Part shown: positions 29,365 through 36,800 of the stretch, one piece after another
Position numbering within the stretch: position 1 is the stretch's first letter
Layout of the letters: each line of letters starts with the position of its first letter
NCBI GenBank assembly: GCA_910575555.1
Contig: CAJTFX010000006.1
Location: 63,509-127,508 of the forward strand
DNA length: 64,000 nt
Origin: Lachnospiraceae bacterium
GTDB lineage: Bacteria; Bacillota; Clostridia; Lachnospirales; Lachnospiraceae
Direction: 5' to 3'
Program-made: the position numbers and the translations under genes
Notes under the pieces: generated by a model
What the model saw: only the letters and a program-made list of their open reading frames with translations
The model's database searches: none
Told to the model about the DNA's origin: nothing

Positions 29365-29439
29365 ACAAGAAAACTTGGTAAAAAGTATTGACAAGAAAAC
29401 TTGGCAGTGCTATTATGAAAATGTGCCAAGAAAACTTGG
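29365..29439 (+). promoter_or_regulatory. Three repeated operator-like sites over a promoter
   Basis: CAAGAAAACTTGG occurs at 29366-29378, 29392-29404 and 29427-29439; the third begins CCAAG, giving the inverted repeat CCAAG-AAAA-CTTGG. The promoter TTGACA (29388-29393) and TATTAT (29411-29416), 17 apart, lies among them. The XRE protein at 29811-30017 is the obvious candidate ligand. Confidence 0.7.
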
Positions 29440-29462
29440 TAATTCTATTAGGAGGTTTTTAT

Positions 29463-29798
29463 ATGAACAAGGAAGAGATATTGGAGAAAAGCAGAGCGGA
29501 AAACAGAAATAAGGACATCTATGAGAAAGAAGTTTTGAAACAGGCTAGTACAAGTGCAGTCATAGTAATGATGGTTCTTGCAACAATCTTTTTTGTCGTA
29601 CAGATATTTGTCGGCGGTGGTACAAATTGGGGTATTTGGGCACTTGTTTTCAGTGCAAATATGACAACATTTTGGGTGAAATATATAAAACTGCGTCGTA
29701 AGCATGAACTTGTGATGGCAATCGCTTACACGATATTTGTATCTGCATGCTCTATAGGGCATATCTATGATTTGATTGTGTCATCTACGATCTTATAA
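29463..29798 (+). CDS. Small membrane protein (DUF6442-like)
   Basis: A 111-residue protein; ATG 29463 follows TAGGAGG. Residues 1-28 are charged (KEEILEKSRAENRNKDIYEK), then three to four membrane helices (SAVIVMMVLATIFFVVQIFV, IWALVFSANMTTFW, VMAIAYTIFVSACSI). It resembles the small membrane proteins that lie directly upstream of a short XRE regulator in many Firmicutes. The pair is probably a regulated two-gene unit; the function of the membrane protein is unknown. Confidence 0.65.
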   Translation: MNKEEILEKSRAENRNKDIYEKEVLKQASTSAVIVMMVLATIFFVVQIFVGGGTNWGIWALVFSANMTTFWVKYIKLRRKHELVMAIAYTIFVSACSIGHIYDLIVSSTIL

Positions 29799-29810
29799 GG
29801 TGGTGATGAT

Positions 29811-30017
29811 TTGGAAGATAAGCTTATATTAAAAAATCATCTCAAAGAAGTACGAGCAGAGAGGAAGTTATCACAAAGTCAACTGGCAGAAATGGTTGGT
29901 GTATCTCGTAACACGATTAGTTCTATTGAAACAGGACAGTTTAACCCAACGGCTAAATTGGCACTGGTACTATGTATCGCATTAGATAAAAAGTTTGAAG
30001 AACTATTTTATTTTTAG
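29811..30017 (+). CDS. Short XRE regulator
   Basis: A 68-residue protein with TTG start at 29811 behind AAGGTGG. It is almost only an HTH_XRE domain (LKEVRAERKLSQSQLAEMVG, VSRNTISSIETGQFNPTAKL), ending KKFEELFYF, the layout of the YozG/TnpR-like regulators paired with membrane proteins. It starts 12 bases after its partner and probably controls the promoter at 29388. Confidence 0.85.
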   Translation: MEDKLILKNHLKEVRAERKLSQSQLAEMVGVSRNTISSIETGQFNPTAKLALVLCIALDKKFEELFYF

Positions 30018-30039
30018 GAAAGGAGTGAATTTCAGTTTG

Positions 30040-30135
30040 TATGCGAATAGAATGTTTATTACATTTTCCTTTAATAATATAAAAGACATGGTGCTAGCAC
30101 CATGTAATAAGGGTGGATAAGAAGAAAATCGGTGT
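30040..30135 (+). repeat. Element right-end sequence with 20-bp palindrome
   Basis: ACATGGTGCTAGCACCATGT (30086-30105) is a perfect palindrome. The whole stretch is about three-quarters identical by eye to 31318-31413, including GAATAGAATGTTT, ATATAAAAGACATGGTG and AGAAAATCGGTGTTT. The minus strand of both copies could encode a similar short peptide (KHRFS, LHGA, TMSFI shared). Confidence 0.7.
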
Positions 30136-30264
30136 TTTGCCACTGGCTCTATTTTGGCTCTAAAATTTTTCAGAACAGTAAAAACGTAGGGATAAATCGG
30201 ATAATATAAAGAAAAACAAGCAGGAAAACGCAGTAAAAACATTCAGATTTCATTTCCGAGAGCT

Positions 30265-30408
30265 CGTGAGGGTGGTAGAACAGTTGGATCAGGCCGTGTG
30301 GCTACGATTGTTGAATAATCAGTAAAGAGTTAGATTTTATGGGGCTTTCCGAGAAATCGGGAAGCCCTTTTTTCAAACTTTGCAACAATGAAAAAGTGGA
30401 AAGTGGTG
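30265..30408 (+). repeat. attR: right 144-bp direct repeat
   Basis: Exact copy of 22788-22931, including the final tuf codons and the tuf terminator. It has no start codon and is not a gene; it marks the right boundary of the element. Confidence 0.95.
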
Positions 30409-30469
30409 TCAAAATGGTGCCGTAAAGAGAAAATTTTATGAAATATAGCAGTTCATTATGGAAAAATCT

Positions 30470-30597
30470 TTGACATATCCATAGTATAGTATTAATACGA
30501 TTATAGAAAGGGTGCTGCCGATAGACGGTTAGCCAGTATATAAGTGAAACAAAAATTGCCGCTTAGTTTACCAGACAGGGCGGCTATTTTTGTGATT
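30470..30597 (+). ncRNA. Candidate small RNA next to attR
   Basis: TTGACA (30470-30475) with TAATAC 17 bases later is followed by about 90 bases without a start codon and ribosome site. It ends in a GCCGC/GCGGC hairpin and TATTTTT (30584-30591). The promoter is good and the terminator weak. Function unknown; antisense control of a lost neighbour is one possibility. Confidence 0.35.
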
Positions 30598-30841
30598 TAT
30601 TGCTTTCGATGGTATATCAAAGTCCGAAAGAGGTCAAGCATAAGCTAATTACTGCAATCCTCCGCGGCCTGAATCTATCAGAATAGAACATGCCGTGGCA
30701 ACAGCTGTGCCCTGATTTTTTATAGCAAATTGTATAAAAATATGCTATGCTTAGAACAATAAATCCTGATTTGTTAAGTGAGTAAATTACTGAGAAACAG
30801 GTTTTTAATAAAATCGAAGATTGTAAGGTGGAATGATTGAA

Positions 30842-31273
30842 ATGACAGAGGTTAAGTTTTATAAAAATATAGCGGATGAACTGCTTAAATTTGCAGTGAT
30901 TTTTGCTAAAACTCAAAATAAATATGTATTTTGTAAACACAGGGACAGAGATAGTTGGGAAGTGCCCGGAGGTCATCGGGAAAATGGGGAAAATATAATG
31001 GAAACAGCAAAAAGGGAGTTATATGAGGAAACAGGGGCTTTGAAATTTGATATAGAACCCATTTGTATATATTCCGTTACAACACCTGATAATTTGAATC
31101 ATAAAAAAGAATCTTTTGGAATGTTCTTCTTTGCTGATATCAAATGTTTTGAGACAGAGTTACATAGCGAAATTGAAAAAATCATAATAACAGATAAATT
31201 TCCAGAGAGATGGACATACCCCTACATTCAGCCTCGTTTGATTGAAGAAGTAAAGAAACGGGGGTATCTATAA
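30842..31273 (+). CDS. Nudix hydrolase
   Basis: A 143-residue protein. ATG 30842 lies 10 bases after GGTGG and is preferred to ATG 30833. The Nudix box GHRENGENIMETAKRELYEE runs into TGAL near residues 43-65 and matches GX5EX7REUXEEXGU. It would hydrolyse a nucleoside diphosphate derivative; the substrate is not predictable. The gene is AT-rich and lies between sequences that look like the two ends of an older mobile element, so it is probably cargo. Confidence 0.85.
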   Translation: MTEVKFYKNIADELLKFAVIFAKTQNKYVFCKHRDRDSWEVPGGHRENGENIMETAKRELYEETGALKFDIEPICIYSVTTPDNLNHKKESFGMFFFADIKCFETELHSEIEKIIITDKFPERWTYPYIQPRLIEEVKKRGYL

Positions 31274-31317
31274 AATGAATGAAACCGCCTAATACAATAT
31301 ATGCTGGCTAAATTAAT

Positions 31318-31413
31318 ATATGTGAATAGAATGTTTGTTAAAAATTCCTTCAGCGATATAAAAGACATGGTGATAGCACCGTGTAATGTGGATGAATAAG
31401 GAGAAAATCGGTG
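31318..31413 (+). repeat. Diverged second copy of the element right end
   Basis: Aligns with 30040-30135 over about 95 bases; the palindrome has decayed to ACATGGTGATAGCACCGTGT (31365-31384). It is taken as the right end of an older, mostly deleted element. Confidence 0.6.
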
Positions 31414-31421
31414 TTTAGTAA

Positions 31422-31595
31422 ACAAAAAGATATATAGTTACTTTTTGCTCTGCATTCGGGAAAGATTTTTGGAATGTTTTTGACAATTATTTTGAGCGGC
31501 TACAGCAAGTTGGCGGACTTATTAAAAAGAAATTGGGGAAAATAGAATATTTTGATTGTGTGACTTTTGAAACGCAAGGATTATGGAGAGAAAAT
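31422..31595 (+). pseudogene. Possible gene remnant fused ahead of GNAT
   Basis: The frame is open from 31425 into the GNAT gene but has no start codon with a ribosome site. It encodes protein-like sequence (FCSAFGKDFWNVFDNYFERL). It may be the tail of a deleted gene. I cannot name its family. Confidence 0.35.
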
Positions 31596-32057
31596 ATGGA
31601 ATATGTAACAGCGACTTCTGACATGGTGAATGCAATTTACAATGTTTTACATACAACGATTAAAACGATATATGCAAAGTATTATCCCAAAGGGGTAGTG
31701 GATTTCTTTTGCCAACATCATAGTAAAGAACATATTTTAGATGGTATAGCATCCGGGAAGATGGGGGTTTTAGTCGAGAATAGTGTGATTGTAGGAACAG
31801 GCTGCTTTGAAGATAATCACATTACAGGGGTATATGTGCTGCCTGCTTATCAGAAGCAGGGCTTCGGATCGTATATTATGGATTGTCTGGAAACTGAAAT
31901 TTCAAAAAAATATGATGTGGCTGTTTTAGACGCTTCACTTTCGGCAGTGTTTTTATATGAACACAGAGGTTATAAAACAGTGGGGCATGGAATTTATGAA
32001 TTAGAAAATGATGTAAAGCTGGTTTATGAAGTCATGGAGAAAAAACTTACAAATTAG
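31596..32057 (+). CDS. GNAT-family acetyltransferase
   Basis: A 153-residue protein; ATG 31596 (MEYVTATSDMVNAIYNVLH) follows GGAGAG. The acetyl-CoA-binding motif A is seen in HITGVYVLPAYQKQGFGSYI near residues 81-100, and motif B near AVFLYEHRGYKTVGHGIYEL. It would transfer an acetyl group to a small amine or protein; no substrate is suggested. An upstream in-frame ATG at 31533 would add 21 residues from the fragment described separately. The region is AT-rich like the mobile DNA to its left. Confidence 0.85.
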   Translation: MEYVTATSDMVNAIYNVLHTTIKTIYAKYYPKGVVDFFCQHHSKEHILDGIASGKMGVLVENSVIVGTGCFEDNHITGVYVLPAYQKQGFGSYIMDCLETEISKKYDVAVLDASLSAVFLYEHRGYKTVGHGIYELENDVKLVYEVMEKKLTN

Positions 32058-32104
32058 TTGGCTTCAACGCATATGAAAGGCTTTCAAACACGCTCTAATA
32101 CTAC

Positions 32105-32214
32105 ACTACAGTGAACAATTTATATTTCGATACACAGGAACGCTGCCCGGTTTGTGTGTCAAAGGGCAATCTGGTAGTTCTGTCCGTATTCAAATATAAA
32201 ATGTTTACTGTAGT
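32105..32214 (+). repeat. Structured repeat, copy D (internally deleted)
   Basis: Keeps both ends of the family: ACTACAGTGAACAATTTATA running into TTTCGATACACAGGA, and GTCCGTATTCAAATATAAAA running into TGTTTACTGTAGT, which are inverted copies of each other. The 5' arm and the whole core are missing; CGCTGCCCGGTTTGTGTG joins directly to the left end. At 110 bases it is under half of a full copy. Confidence 0.8.
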
Positions 32215-32279
32215 ACTAAGTCAGAGAACAAATGAATACTTTTTCACCTGTACGCAATTCTGATTCTGTATTTGGAACC

Positions 32280-34559
32280 TTAACCCTGCACCAGCTTCAG
32301 CACGGTCTGGTTTGCCATGTTTGCCTGAGCCATGACAGCCAAATTTGCCTGTTCAAGAATTTGGCTGCGTGAAAACGCCACCATCTCATCGGCCATGTCG
32401 GCGTCTGCAAGTTTGCTTTCAGATGCTGATACGTTCTCACCTGTAATGGCATTGGCATTATACAGATGCTCCAGGGCATTCTGATAGCTGCCGTAACGGC
32501 TTCTTTGCTTGGAAACATAACTGATGGCCTGATCGCACAATGAGATTACATCTTCCGCAGAGCTATGGCTCATCACATTCAAAGCCGCATTTTTGCCGAA
32601 AACGGCTGCAGTACGCATATCGGCATAATCAATTCGAAAGGAGTTCCCGCTGTATGCGCCCACCTGCAGATAAATAAAGCCGTTTTTGACTGACAGAGCG
32701 CCGCCGCCTGTCCCGCCGCCTGAGGACGGTGCGTTTCCGCCTGTCTGTCCATCCAGTTTGAGAAACCATGCATCGTTGTTTCCTTTGTTTTTGTCGGTAA
32801 GATCCCCATTGTTGGAGCTGCTGTTGCCGCCTAACAGAATATCGCCGTTTCCGGCTTCAAAGATAAAGCTGAAAGAGTCGTTTCCGCTTCCGCCATGCAC
32901 TTCATCCCAAATAATGTCGCCGGAGTCCTTGTCAATCATAAATACCCATGCATTGTCACCGGAATACCCGGGCTTTTGGGTTACGTCTCTGTCCATTGCG
33001 CCTGCTTTTCCGGCAATGACAAAGCCGTTTTCCGTTTCAACAACGCAGCTGCCGATATCGTCTTTGCTGCTTCCGTATGATCTGCTCCAGATAGGAGTCA
33101 GGTTTTTGTCCAGCTTCATCACCCAGATATTCTTACCGTTTGTCTCGTCCGTGGATGGTTCGTCTGTTCCCACGGTATCTGAAATTCCGGCTGTTCCCAC
33201 CACAATATACTCTCCGGCAGCGGTTTCTATAATTTGACTGATATTTTCTCCGCTGTTGTGATAGACGCCGGGGGCAGGGCTGTCACCAAACCGCAATATC
33301 TTTTCCACATCTCCATTTTTATCAAATTTTGTGATAAAAGCACTGTGGCTGCCGCTTCCAATGATGTCTGCTGGCGGCCTGATGACGGTTCCATCGTTAT
33401 TGCTCTGTTTGAAATCTGTTGTGAGCGTATAATTTCCGCCGATGTATCCGCCGTCTGATGTAGGATAGAGCCGGGAAATTTGTTCATTGGAATCGCCTCC
33501 TACCCGATATGCCTTTTTCTCAAAAGCATCATAGTCGTCATTTGGGTTGACTGCAGGGTCAATCACCAGCATGATTGCGTCCCGGCCGCCCAGAGCCGCT
33601 CCGCCTAAAGGATCGCCTCTTCCATCCTTTAGGCCGTTTCCGTCAAATGACTGAATGGAGAGAAAGACATGACCGCTGCCGTCCTGCATAAGAAATGCAT
33701 TGTTGACGTTGTTATCTGTGCCGGTGCATTGAAACTGGTATGTCCATGAAATATTTCCATCTGCATCCAGCTTTGTCAGAAGGGGCTTCCCACCGGTGTT
33801 CCCTACTGCCAGATATCCGCCGTCTGCTGTGGCAGTGATGGAAGAAAAGGTTCCTGTTCCGGCCTTGTCTACCGTTGTCGTCCAAAGAACCTCCCCGTCC
33901 GTCCCCACCTTGGTGATCCAGCCGCTGCGCTGTCCTGCCGCGGTATTGCATCCATCCAAATCCTGATCAGTGCTGTTCGTGCTTCCGCAGAAAACAATGG
34001 TGCCGTCGGGGTTATGGATGGCGCTGTTCATATAGTCATCTCCGGAACCGCCGTAAGTAGTGCGGTTTGAGAGTGAATCAGAAATGATGTTATCTAACCC
34101 GGAGTTCCCGCCGCCAGCGCCTCCGCCAACGCTGCCGGCGGTTTCTCCACAGAGCATATGGTGTCCGTTGAAAGAGGTGCCATATGCGATTTTGTTAATT
34201 TCTACAGAGAGAGCATCAATTTCCCGTTGAATTGCAGTCCGGTCTCCCGCTGTATTGGTATCACTTGCGGCCTGAACCGACAATTCGCGAATCCGTTGGA
34301 GAATTTCGTGCACCTCCTGCATTCCGCTTTCACCGACTTTTACAAAATTCACGCCGTCCTGTATATTCTCATTTGCCTGAGATAAGCCGCGGATCTGCGC
34401 ACGCATTTTCTGTGAGATAGAAAGCCCGGCCGCATCGTCTGCCGCACGGTTGATGCGATAGCCGCTGGCGAGACGTTCGGATGTTTTAGCTTTGCGGGAA
34501 GTGGTAATCTTTGATTGGCGGAAAGCTCCCATGCTGGCTAGATTATGTTGAATAATCAT
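32280..34559 (-). CDS. Large flagellin with inserted repeat (beta-propeller-like) domain
   Basis: A 759-residue flagellin. Residues 1-137 are a normal N-terminal core (SGYRINRAADDAAGLSISQK, LQRIRELSVQAASDTNTAGD) and 621-759 a normal C-terminal core (SASESKLADADMADEMVAFS, ANMANQTVLKLVQG). Between them, bounded by glycine-rich linkers (SVGGGAGGGNSG at 142-153 and SSGGGTGGG near 612), residues 168-606 hold about seven repeats of 45-70 residues with GGSGDD, DGGYI/GxT and W/FxxKLDxxGxxxW features. Seven such units suggest a seven-bladed propeller exposed on the filament. A binding or enzymatic role is possible; no catalytic motif is recognised. Confidence 0.9.
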   Translation of the reverse strand: MIIQHNLASMGAFRQSKITTSRKAKTSERLASGYRINRAADDAAGLSISQKMRAQIRGLSQANENIQDGVNFVKVGESGMQEVHEILQRIRELSVQAASDTNTAGDRTAIQREIDALSVEINKIAYGTSFNGHHMLCGETAGSVGGGAGGGNSGLDNIISDSLSNRTTYGGSGDDYMNSAIHNPDGTIVFCGSTNSTDQDLDGCNTAAGQRSGWITKVGTDGEVLWTTTVDKAGTGTFSSITATADGGYLAVGNTGGKPLLTKLDADGNISWTYQFQCTGTDNNVNNAFLMQDGSGHVFLSIQSFDGNGLKDGRGDPLGGAALGGRDAIMLVIDPAVNPNDDYDAFEKKAYRVGGDSNEQISRLYPTSDGGYIGGNYTLTTDFKQSNNDGTVIRPPADIIGSGSHSAFITKFDKNGDVEKILRFGDSPAPGVYHNSGENISQIIETAAGEYIVVGTAGISDTVGTDEPSTDETNGKNIWVMKLDKNLTPIWSRSYGSSKDDIGSCVVETENGFVIAGKAGAMDRDVTQKPGYSGDNAWVFMIDKDSGDIIWDEVHGGSGNDSFSFIFEAGNGDILLGGNSSSNNGDLTDKNKGNNDAWFLKLDGQTGGNAPSSGGGTGGGALSVKNGFIYLQVGAYSGNSFRIDYADMRTAAVFGKNAALNVMSHSSAEDVISLCDQAISYVSKQRSRYGSYQNALEHLYNANAITGENVSASESKLADADMADEMVAFSRSQILEQANLAVMAQANMANQTVLKLVQG

Positions 34560-34623
34560 GGCATTTTCTCCTTTTAGAGTTATTTGTCATAGGCGTACCT
34601 TTGGACTATTTTCTTATTATTTA

Positions 34624-34651
34624 ATTATATCAAAAAATGCTGGGAAATCAA
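34624..34651 (-). promoter_or_regulatory. Promoter of large flagellin
   Basis: On the minus strand TTGATT (34646-34651) and TATAAT (34624-34629) are 16 bases apart, the same class and spacing as the short flagellin promoter. Confidence 0.65.
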
Positions 34652-34692
34652 TAAACTGCCCCAAATAATTAGAATAAACTTATAAAAGGTAA

Positions 34693-34717
34693 TAAATCAC
34701 GCTTCATTTGCCGATAG
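34693..34717 (+). promoter_or_regulatory. Sigma-28-like promoter of DUF6033 gene
   Basis: GCCGATAG (34710-34717) matches the flagellar -10 box closely. TAAA at 34693-34696 is 13 bases upstream, two short of the usual 15, so the -35 assignment is uncertain. Confidence 0.45.
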
Positions 34718-34778
34718 AATAGAAAAGGCAGTTTATGCCGGAAAAGGATTTCAAATTAAGTTCAAGGAGGACAAACGT

Positions 34779-35480
34779 ATGGTACAGGTAGGCGCATTTC
34801 AGCAGGTTAATAATTATTATAACACGCCCAAAGCAGATCAGAGAATAAAACAGCAGACAGAGAAAACTCAGGCGGGGTATGTGGATAAGAAGAAAGAATC
34901 CGGTCTTTCCAGTCAGGCCCAGGATGTATTGAAGCAGCTCAGAAGCAAATACAAAGACATGGACTTCATGGTGATGAACAAAGGCGACGATGCCAAAAAG
35001 ATGCTGTCTAAGGGAACCAAAGAGTTTTCAGTTCTTTTTTCCAGTGATGAACTGGAGAAGATGGCTTCCGATGATAAATACATGGAAGAGAAAATCAAAG
35101 ACATGGAAGGCGCTGTGCGCATGTCCAAAGAGATTAACCAGAAGTTTGGATATGAGCAGGCATTGGGCGCAGCCGGAACGAAAGACACGGAGATCACCAA
35201 AATAGGAATTGAATTCCGTGACGATGGCTCCACCAGTTTTTTTGCAGAACTGGAGAAATCAAGCGCCAAGCAGAAAGAGCGGATTGAGGAAGCCAGAGAC
35301 GCAAAGCGCACAGAGAACCGTAACGATATCTATTCTAAGAATAACAAAACGGTAAAACGCGCCACCGTCCAGGCAGACAGTATGGAGGCGCTTTTGGAGA
35401 AAATCAAAAAAGTTAACTGGGAAGATATCAGAGCAGAGAAAGTGCCGGGAGTTGGCGGAAAATACGATTTCAGCATTTAG
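34779..35480 (+). CDS. DUF6033 family protein
   Basis: A 233-residue hydrophilic protein without signal or membrane segment, starting behind AAGGAGG. It has the DUF6033-type course: QVNNYYNTPKADQRIKQQTE, then LSSQAQDVLKQLRSKYKDMD and FMVMNKGDDAKKMLSKGTKE near residue 65, and FSVLFSSDELEKMASDDKYM near 85. The family is common in flagellated Lachnospiraceae and of unknown role. It is divergent from the large flagellin, with a sigma-28-like -10 box, which points to the flagellar regulon. Confidence 0.75.
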   Translation: MVQVGAFQQVNNYYNTPKADQRIKQQTEKTQAGYVDKKKESGLSSQAQDVLKQLRSKYKDMDFMVMNKGDDAKKMLSKGTKEFSVLFSSDELEKMASDDKYMEEKIKDMEGAVRMSKEINQKFGYEQALGAAGTKDTEITKIGIEFRDDGSTSFFAELEKSSAKQKERIEEARDAKRTENRNDIYSKNNKTVKRATVQADSMEALLEKIKKVNWEDIRAEKVPGVGGKYDFSI

Positions 35481-35553
35481 AGCGGCTGATGCAGATGGAG
35501 GAAATCAAACTAACGTCTGTTTTTGAAAGAGATCAAAATGACATATTTTTAGT

Positions 35554-35592
35554 AAAAAAAGAGCTTTTCGGGGAACCGGAAGGCTTTTTTGG
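35554..35592 (+). terminator. Terminator after DUF6033 gene
   Basis: AAAAAAGAGCTTTTC pairs imperfectly with GGAAGGCTTTTTT, ending in a T run at 35586-35591. Confidence 0.65.
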
Positions 35593-35696
35593 GGTAAAAA
35601 ATACGGAAACAATGCAGGCATCGTCTCCGCGGAAAAAACCAAAGTTTTTTTGTTCATCAATAGTATTATATGCATTCACCGAAAAAAATGCAAGAA

Positions 35697-36467
35697 TTAT
35701 TTACGATATTTGTTACAGAAATAATTTACAATTTTTGAAGTGAATTTATAACTTTCTACAATGGAGTTATTTTTTAAGAAATATTCTTTGTGTTTTAGCA
35801 TACGTTCATTAAAAAGCCAGTGTAAGTTATTAATTCCTGATTGTTTGATTCCAGTGCTTTTAATCAGTTTGACAAAAACAAAAACCAAAATAACGAAATC
35901 ATGAATTACAGGATTTGTCATCCATTTATCTTTGGCATTTTGTGAAATGGTTTTTATCTTTGAAATTTCAAACTGTATTTCTTTTGTTTTATGTATTGTA
36001 ACATGATAGGGGGCTTTCAGGCTGTTCAGCAGGCAATTATTATGGGCTGCAGCATTTCGCAGAAATTTAATTGACCATAAGTAACTGCTGAAATTGTTAC
36101 GGTTAGAATGATAGGTTGAATAATAAAGTTGGTATAAGTCTATAAATTCTCCAAATGATAAAATTTCTACAATTTCCCATAAGGCGTAATTATCGTCATC
36201 ATTAAGTTTCTTTTGAATTAAATCACTGGCAGCTGATGTTCCCACTTTGTCATGGAGCGACTTTAAGCGTCTATAGTCTGCCGTAAGATATAGTTTTGCA
36301 ATATGATATCCATCATCTGCTTCATTTTGACTTAAGTCATATAATAACTGTGTTTTCAATGTGTGTTCAATATCAAGTGCTATGGAAATAATGCTTTTTC
36401 TTAAATACATGTCCAATATGGAAAGTTCTTGAAGATAAGAAAAATCAAAATAAAAATAACGTAGCAC
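35697..36467 (-). pseudogene. Abi_2-like protein, N-terminally truncated
   Basis: The 256-residue frame begins at GTG 36467 (MLRYFYFDFSYLQELSILDM) inside what is normally the middle of the Abi_2 fold; the usual YGYYRL-type N-terminal 60-80 residues are absent and an in-frame TGA lies eight codons upstream. The remainder matches the family: YLRKSIISIALDIEHTLKTQ, and WSIKFLRNAAAHNNCLL, which holds the RNxxxH HEPN-type motif. No good ribosome site precedes the GTG. I read it as a decaying second abortive-infection gene, although a shortened active form cannot be excluded. It is very AT-rich. Confidence 0.55.
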
Positions 36468-36800
36468 ATATGAAAATAAAAATCAATATGTTTATGACAA
36501 GAAAGCTGTAAGAACGGCTCGGCAGTTTTTGCAGAAATCGAAAAATTTGATTCCGTGAAAAGTGAAAAGAACTTTCTATGGCTAAAATCTGTTTTGTATA
36601 TTCTGCTGAATTATCTCACCATTATATGAAAGAAAATGGTAAAAATATCTACAATATTTCACTTGATTTTTAAAAAAGAAGGCAAAATAACATAAGAAAA
36701 AGTAAAAGTATATTATGTAATGAAAATTCCCTGCTCGCTATAATTAATCATGTACAAGAGACAGTACCAGCTAAAAAATCAGACAAAAGGAGGAGAAATG
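36468..36800 (+). other. Upstream region of the large secreted enzyme
   Basis: A 333-base AT-rich spacer. TATAAT at 36739-36744 is a likely -10 box for the next gene, with no clear -35 box. I see no repeat, RNA or CcpA-type operator. Confidence 0.5.

Larger units (their letters stand above)
22788..30408 (+). mobile_element. Integrative mobilizable element inserted in the tuf 3' end
   Basis: The unit repeats every 7,477 bases between the two 144-bp att copies. Cargo in order: Abi_2 protein, XRE repressor, Xis-like protein, tyrosine integrase, AAA ATPase, probable oriT, MobV relaxase, small coiled-coil protein, membrane-protein/XRE pair. There is a relaxase but no type IV secretion genes, so it would be mobilised by another element rather than self-transfer. 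Codon and base composition are more AT-rich than the ribosomal genes around it. Sequence after the right repeat resembles the element's own left end, which suggests an earlier insertion at the same site. Confidence 0.92.
30018..30841. other. Element right end, attR and flank without clear genes
   Basis: This 824-base stretch holds a conserved element-end sequence (30040-30135) with a palindrome, the attR repeat (30265-30408), a sequence like the element's left end (30409-30470), and a candidate small RNA. A 25-codon frame at 30609-30686 reads like a protein scrap without a ribosome site and is not called as a gene. Confidence 0.7.

Noticed and set aside
30265-30408. A second tuf gene
   Set aside because: Only the last 54 coding bases are present; it is the right attachment repeat.
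35489-35743. 84-codon open frame after the DUF6033 gene
   Set aside because: It runs through the terminator hairpin and a homopolymer-rich stretch and has no protein-like composition.
36750-36800. Start of the secreted enzyme at ATG 36750 giving MYKRQ, with ACAAGAGACAG resembling a Tn5 mosaic end
   Set aside because: The match to the transposon/adaptor end is imperfect, and AGGAGG plus a signal peptide place the real start at 36801. An assembly artefact is possible but not supported.
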